This document shows positions 56,629-64,000 of a stretch of 64,000 nucleotides of DNA, one piece after another. Source of the stretch: Petrosia ficiformis (taxonomy: Eukaryota > Porifera > Demospongiae > Haplosclerida > Petrosiidae). Made by a program: the position numbers and the translations under genes. The stretch lies in assembly GCA_947044365.1 (NCBI GenBank), contig OX345636.1, forward strand, positions 33,919,212-33,983,211, given 5' to 3'. The notes beneath the pieces are model-generated. The model made no database searches and was not told the origin of the DNA. It saw only the letters and a list, made by a program, of their open reading frames with translations. How positions within the stretch are numbered: position 1 is the first letter of the stretch; the number at the start of each line of letters is the position of its first letter.

Positions 56629-59600
56629 CTGTAATGTTATAACCAAAATGTAATGAAATTAGTTGATGAACGTTTTCGACCAACCAGGAGTATAGAAAAA
56701 CTAGTCAAGTGATCACAGAAACATGTAACATAATCTTGACTATCATTATAGCTTTCATCAATTTGGCATCCATCAGATGACCAGTCTCCATATCCATCTA
56801 TATTAAAATAATATACTACTAATGATTGATGTCACTTTACACATATTTTTTACCATCTAAAGTGGGGTTCCAATAAGAGCAGAGAGGCCCTGAACCATTG
56901 ATACTCTATATGAGAATATGAAATTTACAAAGACCAAATGTATCTTTTGTTTTATATACCGGGTTTTTGAGGAAGCTTATGGAGACAAGTGGATTTAGAC
57001 TTTCAATTGAGTTATATCCTATAACACTTGCTGAGATAATAATACCTCCCACCTCCAGGTCATTCCTATGTCTCCTTAAGAATAAACTATCAGAAAGGAA
57101 GACTGCATGTGTAATTCTAGTATTATTAGTAACATTAGGAACTGCACTGAATAGGTTATTAGGAAGTCTAATGGAAGCAGTTGCCTGTGTGGTCATTCTC
57201 TTTTCAAATGACAGATCACTAGAGTCAATACTCTCATTCGTGTTTAGGTTGGAAAAACCTCCAAGATTAGCACTGAAGTTTTGACCTATCACCATGAATT
57301 CATTAAGATCCACTTGCTGTAATGAAACTGCAAATGTCCTTCGGGTAATAACCACAGGTTTTGAAATATTTCCAATAGGAATATCTGCAACTATAGATCC
57401 AATAGCTTCAAGTATTCTATTAGAAGATAAAAACAAATGCCAGTTACTTTCATGAACAATCCTCACTTAGCTGAGGTATTGGAAGATTCTTGACTCTCCT
57501 GTAATGTATCCTCATCTATATTTATTATATTATCCACAACATTCAAAAAATCATTTGTCAGCTGTGAAAAATAAATTATATTGCTGCATAGTATAACTCA
57601 TAACTTACAGATAAGTTTCCAGATATTTCTTCTGTTGTTGTAAGCAGTACAGCAACTGAAACAATAACATCTGTTGATCCCAAATCATTTCCTATGTCAG
57701 TGATATCTTGCAGTTGTTCTATCCTTTCATTTGTTGCTAACTACAGATTGAAATTTTGTAAATATCTATAAAAATCTATGTGTACAGACATACTTCCGCC
57801 AGTTGACATATTTGACGAGATACATCACTAAAGTTACAAGGTGCTACATCAGGATTTGTCCATCGACCTCCATTTGTGAAATCACCTCCACAGTACCTCG
57901 TAGCTAAAAGAATCCTCCCCCCTAATGTTACATTACCACAAGGACACTCAACTTTAGCAAGTTCACCAATGTTACTTTCTGGCCATGAAATGGATATTGT
58001 TAAATTTGCATTCCCAGATTGATAGGAAGGAATTTCAGTAACGTTAGAACGACAGCCATCTGAGAATACGTAAAACAAACTGTTTAAATGTTATTTCTAT
58101 ATAGTCTCTTACCAAATCGATCAACATCATGAATAGTGATATTAAAGTTCAACTGAGTTTCAAGTCTCTTCATTTCATTTTCAACAAATTCTAATAACTC
58201 TTCACTTCCCTTTTTCTTAGTTATCAAGGTTATTACAATTGGAATCATTTCTAATGAATTTTCTAAACTATAAAGTTAGATGAAGTCAGCATGAGAATTA
58301 AGCAACAAAAGTGCATGAGAAGTGTCAGATACTAATTCTGTTGTCAGATTCAGACAGTAAGTACAATAGATGATGATTCTGATATTATGGTCTATTCATG
58401 TAGAGTAAGTATAAGCACCAAATGTAGTAGATAACACTGTATTCAGTTATTATATACACATTTGAAGGTATGTTCTCAATATAATCATTACAAAGACTGT
58501 GTTAGATGACATTTACAGGCAATACATAATACATAATATATAATTTTCCAAACAATTAATGACACTCACTCAATATCTTCCTGATTCAGTATTGCCACGA
58601 GGAAAAAGGACACATCATTTGTTGAATCACCACTACCTGAGAGGTACTCATTAATCTGTTTACAATAATGATATAAAACCAAATAACAATAAGTTAAGTG
58701 TTATTTATAGATATATACCTGATGGATAAGGTCAGTGATTTGAAAGTTTGAATGTAATTCAATAATAGCTTCATATTGAACAACACCTGTCAAAGTATAA
58801 AACAGAATTTGCTGATGTCTACAGTGTCATCGACAGACTAACCTTTGATATTGAGAACAAGTATATCTGATGACTCTGATTCATTCTTTCCATTTATAAT
58901 ACTTTTAGCTTCACAATGATAAAATCCTCTATCATTTAAATTCAGCTCAGGGAGTAGTAACACAGAAGTGTTACTGTTTGTTTTTGGTATAGAAATATAG
59001 TCTTTGTACCATATGATATTAGGTACTGGGTTGCCACTTGCTGTACATGTGAGACTGACAGACTGATACAGTTCACCAATGGTGTCTACTGGATGGATTT
59101 CAATTGTGGGTGGTATATAGACTAATATCTCTGTTGAAATGAACAAACTATAAACATTAAACAGTTTCTTAGTTTTTATCCACTCAACTGTCTTCACATT
59201 TGTGGCCTGTATAACCTTCATCACAATTGCACAAATAGTTATCACTTAAACTTTGACATCTTCCATTCAGGCATGGTGAATTTGAACAGTAATTTATTGG
59301 TGGCAATGCTATAGTAACAAAAATGAGTAAGATTCATATGAATGAAATATCTTCATGGCATTACATGATACTGTTAATACAAAAGGGGAACTCAATGACA
59401 CTGGAGTTCTAGCTTCATTATCAGCAATACAAATGTAATTACTGCTGTCACTCTCTTTCAAATCACTGATAATTAGTGAACTAGTGATCTGTTGAGTTCC
59501 TGGTATAGAACGAAATCCTTTATTATTATTGAAAGAGATTATTTTAAGTCTGGTAGTATTGAAAAGAAGCTGTCCATTTCGCCTCCACATTATTTTGGGT

Positions 59601-60075
59601 GTATTAATACCATCAGCAGTACAATTAAATGTAACATTTTCTCCAGTCTCTTTTATGGTCACTATTCCATTCTTATTCAGCAATGCAGCTTCAACTATAT
59701 AAAGATTGGAAACAAAGAATATTATATATATATAATATTATATATATATATACATTATATAATTACATTGCACATTGAAGAACATACCATAAACATTCAA
59801 AGTAATATTTACGGAACTTGATCCTACTGTAATTTCATATATTCCAGCATCACTGTGTTGTACATCTAAGACAGTCAACGATTGTCTCCTACAACAAAAA
59901 CTATATTTGTTGGTTTTATTGTGTACTTCAATCAGCATGGAGTTAAAGTACCACCGGATTGCAGATGGGTTTACTGGTGGTATAGCTGTTATATTAACTG
60001 AGATATTAATGGAGTTGTTTCTTGTAACTGATAGTGTAAACTCCCCAATAGTTGGAATAATAGAAGGAGGAAATT
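54840..60075 (-). CDS. Adhesion G-protein-coupled receptor, 3' part of gene
   Basis: Minus-strand exons: 59788-60075, 59365-59694, 59189-59308, 58843-59121, 58719-58786, 58570-58655, 58113-58267, 57794-58059, 57609-57740, 57467-57561, 56960-57416, 56854-56905, 56685-56797, 56498-56628, 56182-56444, 56018-56084 and 54840-55569. All join in phase. Order: Ig-like, Ig, EGF, Ig, alpha/beta linker, HormR, GAIN, GPS, seven TM helices, ~120-residue cytoplasmic tail. GPS has the HL|T cleavage triplet, so autoproteolysis and a tethered agonist are likely. No lesions were seen in about 1,200 codons. The 5' end (signal peptide) is not identified and may lie beyond the window. Such receptors sense adhesion or matrix ligands and couple to G proteins; ligand unknown. 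Confidence 0.85.
56685..56905 (-). CDS. aGPCR GPS motif
   Basis: Two exons (56854-56905, 56685-56797) encode CSYWNPTLDD, GYGDWSSDGCQ and VTCFCDHLTSFSILL. The four Cys, two Trp and the H-L-T cleavage site of the GPS are all present. The residues after the site (TSFSILL) match the tethered-agonist consensus. Confidence 0.88.
56960..57740 (-). CDS. aGPCR GAIN domain exons
   Basis: Exons 57609-57740, 57467-57561 and 56960-57416. The helical part is LQDITDIGNDLGSTDVIVSV and LTNDFLNVVDNIINID. The beta part follows with ATASIRLPNNLF, HAVFLSDSLF and SASVIGYNSI. It leads directly into the GPS, as expected for a GAIN fold. Confidence 0.8.
57794..58059 (-). CDS. aGPCR hormone-receptor (HormR) domain exon
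   Basis: A single exon encodes CRSNVTEIPSYQ, ISWPESNIGELAKVECPCGN, RILLATRYCGGDFTNGGRW and NPDVAPCNFSDV. The spacing W(P)....G..A...CP.......(A)R.C......W..P....C is the HormR signature just upstream of GAIN. Confidence 0.8.
58113..58786 (-). CDS. aGPCR linker exons (SEA-like alpha/beta segment)
   Basis: Exons 58719-58786, 58570-58655 and 58113-58267. They read VVQYEAIIELHSNFQITDLI, NEYLSGSGDSTNDVSFFLVA, ETQLNFNITIHDVDRF. The size and alternating strand/helix pattern suggest a small SEA-like domain; not certain. Confidence 0.55.
58843..60075 (-). CDS. aGPCR extracellular Ig-Ig-EGF-Ig exons
   Basis: 59788-60075: Ig-like without the first Cys (IRWYFNSMLIEV, DVQHSDAGIYEITVGS). 59365-59694: Ig with C...W...YIC (TFNCTADG, IMWRRNGQL, DSSNYICIADNEA). 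59189-59308: one EGF, YCSNSPCLNGRCQSLSDNYL then CNCDEGYTGHKCED, six Cys. 58843-59121: Ig (VSLTCTASGNPVPNIIWYKD, LNLNDRGFYHCEAKS). Each domain is essentially one exon with phase-1 borders, the classic pattern for shuffled extracellular modules. Confidence 0.8.
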
Positions 60076-61384
60076 CTATTGGAAATGGAAGAAGAGATTA
60101 TATAGAAGAGGTCATTTAAGAGACATACATAATTGTATATATAAATACATCTCATGATGAGAATTATAGCTGATACATTTTCAATTAAGCATGGAAGTTT
60201 ATGTTCTGCTGCCCCCCCCCCCCATTCTGGTATGTTCTAAATAAATTATGCAATGTCTTATTATAATATATATATACAGCCATGAGAGCCTGCTTTGTCA
60301 GTTCACTGCATTACAGTACAGTTCTTAGCACAATATCTATTCTACACTGCTTAGATATTCATGTAGTTACATAATGAACATGGAATCTCTCTTCTTTATA
60401 CAAAGTATTCTGAGATGAATTGATCAATATTTTGCCAAAACACGTTTTTATTAAAATTAAGAAACAAATAAAACTGCACATCACATTTCGGCCATTTAGG
60501 TCTTGTTCCGGTGTGCAGTTTGGCATTCTAAATGGTTTTTTTGTACAGAAAACAAAAGTGTGAAATACATGCAAAGATAAAAATAAAAGGTGTACTGTTA
60601 AAATGCATTTTTGACAGTTGTCCTAGGAGTATGTGTGGATGTGTGCTTGGGTTGAGGGTCCACAGGGGTGGATACAGAACCAGCGAAAAGATGGTGCAAT
60701 AAGAAATGCGTGCGCAGCGGGCAAAATGTTTCTTCATTAATTACTCATGAAGGATATGGCTAACCAATTGCATGCATATAGGTGTGAAAGTGTCACATCA
60801 ACTAACACGACAATGAGATTCATGGTTAGCAAGGCACACCTTTCAAATATTTGCACTGAAGTAACAGTATTATATATTATATATCATAAAGGTATGCTTT
60901 CGGGTAAGTATGAATGTCATTAGTGATTAGAAAAGTTGATGCAAATGCACCCTGGATCTACCCCTGGTCTGTGGTGCTACAACCTGTCTCTTTAACCAAA
61001 GATCCACTTGCTCTCTTGGATTTCACTTAGACAAGTGTCCCTTTACCACAACTAGCACTGTTCAATCATCATGACCTACATATCTTCCATGACATGGGAC
61101 GAAGCACTTTAGAAAGTGCTTCAGCATAATCTCAAGTACACAGTAAAGTGCTTGAGGCTGTAAACTGCTCATGCAGGGTAATTGTTCTGTCTGTTTGTCT
61201 GTCGGCAAAATTCCAGCAAAACCTACGAACATTGGGGCTTTCAAAATCTACCAGCAGACGTCAAATCATACAAGGATCAAAAGTAACAATAGGCTCTTGC
61301 TAAAACTTTCAGATGACTTCTGGTAGCAAAAGAGTTCACTGAAACACAGCTCATCTTTCTTGAAGCCTATTGCTGACAAATCAC

Positions 61385-61453
61385 ATTCTCAAGTTGTTTC
61401 CCAAATCATTCTCAAGTTGTTTCCCAAATCATTCTCAAGTTGTTTCCCAAATC
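61385..61453. repeat. 23-bp tandem repeat, three perfect units
   Basis: Unit ATTCTCAAGTTGTTTCCC plus AAATC occurs three times in a row without mismatch. Confidence 0.85.
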
Positions 61454-61495
61454 ACACTTGTAGCGAGGGTTCTGCACTATGAGTGCATTCATTAA

Positions 61496-61676
61496 TGTAT
61501 TGTCATTTGTAGCTGTTACGTGCCACGCCCATTAATTAACCGAGCCCCTGGAAATGATGTAACTTTCTTTTAAATAACTATGTATACAATGCATACTCGC
61601 ATAAGTGACACAAACATATAAATATATAGTTCGAACCTGTGGGAAAGAGATGGCCCTGTGGGCCATAAAAAAATAA
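61496..61676. repeat. Dispersed repeat, 3' half copy
   Basis: Contains CGTGCCACGCCCATTAATTA..CGAGCCC, GCATACTCGCATAAGTGACACA and ends GGCCCTGTGGGCCATAAAA. It matches the second half of the repeats at 17815 and 19238. Confidence 0.6.
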
Positions 61677-61822
61677 TAAAAATGACAGAAAATGTAGAGA
61701 TGCCAAAACTCCGAAAGCTTGCAGACATGGTTAGGATGATGATAACATGGGAAGTTAATGTTAATAATTTGTTCAGTTGTATTATTATATTAGCCTCAAA
61801 TAAGATACTGAACACAATTAAC

Positions 61823-62006
61823 TCACCATCAATAATAGTAACCATTGGATTAGTAGATGGCGGTATAACACCAGCTGGAACAATAAACAAAATCTCAAAT
61901 GATTCGTCTACTTCATCTACCAGATCATCTCTGATTGTGAATGTTGCACAAGCCATGCTTTCATTGGCAGGGAATGTTACTTGTATCTGTTCTGCCATGA
62001 AATCTT
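61823..62006 (-). CDS. Calx-beta domain exon, possibly upstream aGPCR exon
   Basis: The exon lies between AG at 62007 and GT at 61822 on the minus strand. It reads EDFMAEQIQVTFPANESMAC, ATFTIRDDLVDEVDESFEIL, then TNPMVTIIDGE. The V.FPA.......F.I.DD...E.DE.F...(L) and (V)TI.D.E motif is the second half of a Calx-beta domain, common in very long adhesion GPCRs. It ends in phase 2, while the next recognised exon (60075) needs phase 1, so an exon is missing between them or it belongs to another gene. Confidence 0.6.
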
Positions 62007-62264
62007 CTGGGGCTGTGTGGAACACAATTAAGTTATAATTATGATGACTTTTTAGAACATGATGCATGTTATCATTTGTATATACTTAGGTCTCATTAAG
62101 TATCTATGTCACATCTACAGGTTGGTATAGTGTGTTTTTATACAAACAATTTGTAGGTTAAAATTTAAATAATCAGTCTATTTTATATTCCTAGTTTCTA
62201 TGATTCCATTAATTAATATTGTTATGGCATGAATTAAGGGTGATTGCCAAATTTGATATTAATG

Positions 62265-63060
62265 AAAACAAGTGTATATAGAGAAAAAACATCCCTGTGA
62301 TTGCTTTACAAATTTAAGTGAAGATAAAAGTATCTGCTTTGTGGTGTCCAGCATTCAGTAATCATGGCTGACTTTATCAAGCATGAAAGACAACAGCTTA
62401 TTATAGTTATTATTTTGATAATATATATATATAGCCTGTTACTATGTTGTTGCTATGTGTTATATTTGGCGTACTGGAAGTTATAGACCGGTTTATAACT
62501 TCCCAGACGCAGTAATAGTATAGCGCATGCGTAAATTAGAAAATTGTGTGGGCGGGGCGATACAGAAACAACTGCTCTTAGCATTTTACAAGAATCAAGA
62601 TTGTAATTTCTTTTACTGGTGAGTTGAAGTGTTAAGAAAGTTACAGATGTGAAATTCATGCTTCGTTAGTTGCAGAAGAACACAGAGGCGAGTGTATGAA
62701 ACGTCTAGGGCAACGCCCACACTCTGGCTAAGCTTCAGACTTCTAACTTGTTTGCATGTATAGAAGAACTTCTAAGAAAGACATATATATATATATCAAT
62801 ATTATCCTTCGTTAGTTGCTGGAAAGTAGTAAGGCGAGTGTTTGAATTGAAGTGGGTGGCTATATATCAGTTATAGAATGCGCACGCGGTCGATTTTACA
62901 GAAATATAATCCCGCGCACTCGGGCGTGCCGCCCTCGTTGCTAGGGATTATATTTCAGTAATAGACCTCGTCCGTATTCTATAACTATAACATATATAAA
63001 CATACATCAAACCCGTGGGAAAGCAATCATAGGGATGGCCCTACGGGCCATAAAAAAAAA
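62265..63060. repeat. Dispersed repeat copy containing a hairpin
   Basis: Starts AACAAGTGTATATAGAGAAA as at 17815 and 19238, carries the GTGTCCAGCATTCAGTAATC block, and ends with GGCCCTACGGGCCATAAAAA. In between are two CGTTAGTTGC..GGCGAGTG motifs (62663, 62806) shared with 10728, and the hairpin 62871-62984. It is probably a nest of several elements. Confidence 0.55.
62871..62984. repeat. 114-bp hairpin related to 23881-24015
   Basis: TTATAGAAT pairs with ATTCTATAA. The inner arms GGTC.ATTTTACAGAAATATA and TATATTTCAGTAATAGACC also pair, and ATAATCCC pairs with GGGATTAT, around a GC-rich loop. The layout (ATAGAA end, TAATCCC inner arm, GC loop) parallels the hairpin in copy C. Confidence 0.65.
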
Positions 63061-64000
63061 CAATAGACAAGAGAGTTTAAGTAGCAAGCAAGTACAGAAT
63101 AAAACCTCCAGGCAACTTTACCCAAGTGATTACAATTACGCATATATGACATATTTAATTAAATTATGTAAAGTGTCTATTTCTGAGAAGCATACTACTG
63201 AAAAATGAAACATTCTGAAGCCTTTGCAAAAGATTGAAGAAATTACAAAAAGCAGTTATTATTGTAATAGTGAAAAACACTGAGAAATCAACCAGACAAT
63301 CAATTTGGTTGAAATATAAGAACGAGATTGTTGAGGGTACTGAGCATTTATGCCCAGGAAACATCTTGCTGTCTGATGACCATGATTAATTTAAAACTGG
63401 CTATAATGCATTTGTTTGACAGATATAATTATGAAAAGAAAATATCAAACAATACAAACCTCAAATAATACTAATGTCACATTGATAACTAAAGCTGATT
63501 CTTATTTGCCTGGCTGACCAAGAAAATTATTTTTTTAAACTCCTCTCATCAGCTAACAAAACTCTGAGGGAAAAAGATGAAAGTAGGCTTAAATATTGAC
63601 ATTAAACAAAGAAGAGGTGCTAAACTCCCCGTCTTTATGCATCGTTCTTGTTGCCAAATGCCGTTTTCTTTTACAATGGGCTTAAATTGCATTATATGGA
63701 GGGCAAAACAGTGGGAGTTGACATATTTCAAAGTTGAATATTCTTCTTCTGTTTGCAATCCCAATGTAGTTAATTTTTTCAATTTATATCTCTCAAAACT
63801 ACCAAAAAGCTCAATTGAGAGGCATTTTTATGTCTTAATGTGCTATCATTATGATAGGTTTCAAAGGGAATTAATGTAGTCATATATGTTACATACATAT
63901 TATGTATATATCTAAAATGTTTTGCCATTCTCAGTGGCTTGTTCAATTAATGGGCACGGCAAGAAAAAGAATTTTTGCTTGAACTACATGTACAGCACAG
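63061..64000. other. Unassigned DNA at the window end
   Basis: No convincing gene. The 100-residue plus-strand ORF at 63577-63879 and the antisense ORFs at 63164-63364 and 63549-63782 show no domain, coil or splice context that I can recognise. Further exons of the aGPCR could lie here unseen. Confidence 0.4.

Larger units (their letters stand above)
60076..61822. other. Probable intron or intergenic DNA upstream of the aGPCR exons
   Basis: No further receptor exon was recognised. It contains a C14 run near 60213, a perfect palindrome GAAGCACTTT/AAAGTGCTTC at 61101-61122, a 23-bp tandem repeat (61385-61453) and part of a dispersed repeat (61496-61676). A missing exon is suspected because the phase of 61823-62006 does not fit 60075 directly. 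Confidence 0.45.

Overview
The window looks like a metazoan genome, most probably a demosponge such as Amphimedon. Three things suggest this: it is very AT-rich with many introns of about 50-60 bp, it combines ZU5, Kelch and death-fold modules in tandem paralogues, and it carries an adhesion-type GPCR beside DIRS, Ty3/Gypsy, Crypton-like and CMC-like mobile elements. The species is inferred from style; no marker gene was matched.

Positions 1-46797 hold four tandem, same-strand paralogues, called A-D here. Their shared plan is: a tiny first exon (Met-Ala-Thr), a Kelch beta-propeller spread over four exons, a multi-exon coiled coil, a ZU5-like domain in one exon, an array of short acidic Ser/Thr/Asp exons, a beta-rich module in the position that UPA occupies in UNC5/PIDD/ankyrin, and a C-terminal helical death-fold-type domain. 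Copy A (before 1 to 5755) lacks its 5' end and is damaged. Copy B (8457-21055) is the most complete, with one doubtful coiled-coil exon. Copy C (23076-about 32625) has several frameshifts and stops. Copy D (34202-46797) has a broken 5' half but an intact-looking ZU5-to-Death 3' half. The C-terminal domain differs: A and B end in an unrecognised helical domain, whereas C and D carry recognisable Death-type exons. The plan suggests an intracellular sensor or adaptor (propeller for ligand binding, coil for oligomerisation, ZU5/UPA/death fold for signalling), but that role is inference.

Many elements sit in the paralogues' introns. Sister introns serve as natural empty sites, so target-site duplications can be read directly: TTAA for a piggyBac-like MITE (9580-10131), TATA for a 150-bp MITE (18232-18381), and CAT for a 5.6-kb CMC/CACTA-like transposon (35815-41407). 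The last contains a three-unit 663-bp tandem array of another TTAA element. Other insertions are a 799-bp TIR element with a Crypton-like ORF beside a 135-bp hairpin, and a rearranged LTR-retroelement remnant that deleted Kelch exons of copy D.

Positions 47200-54660 are mostly decayed mobile-element genes: a DIRS element (minus), a 5'-truncated Ty3/Gypsy element with its 3' LTR (minus), a SWIM/PHD zinc-finger gene fragment (plus) and a Harbinger-type DDE transposase fragment (minus). Positions 54840-60075 (minus strand) hold the 3' part of an adhesion GPCR gene: Ig-like, Ig, EGF, Ig, linker, HormR, GAIN, GPS, seven TM segments and a cytoplasmic tail. A Calx-beta exon at 61823-62006 may be a further upstream exon. 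The last 2 kb hold dispersed repeats and no gene I recognise.
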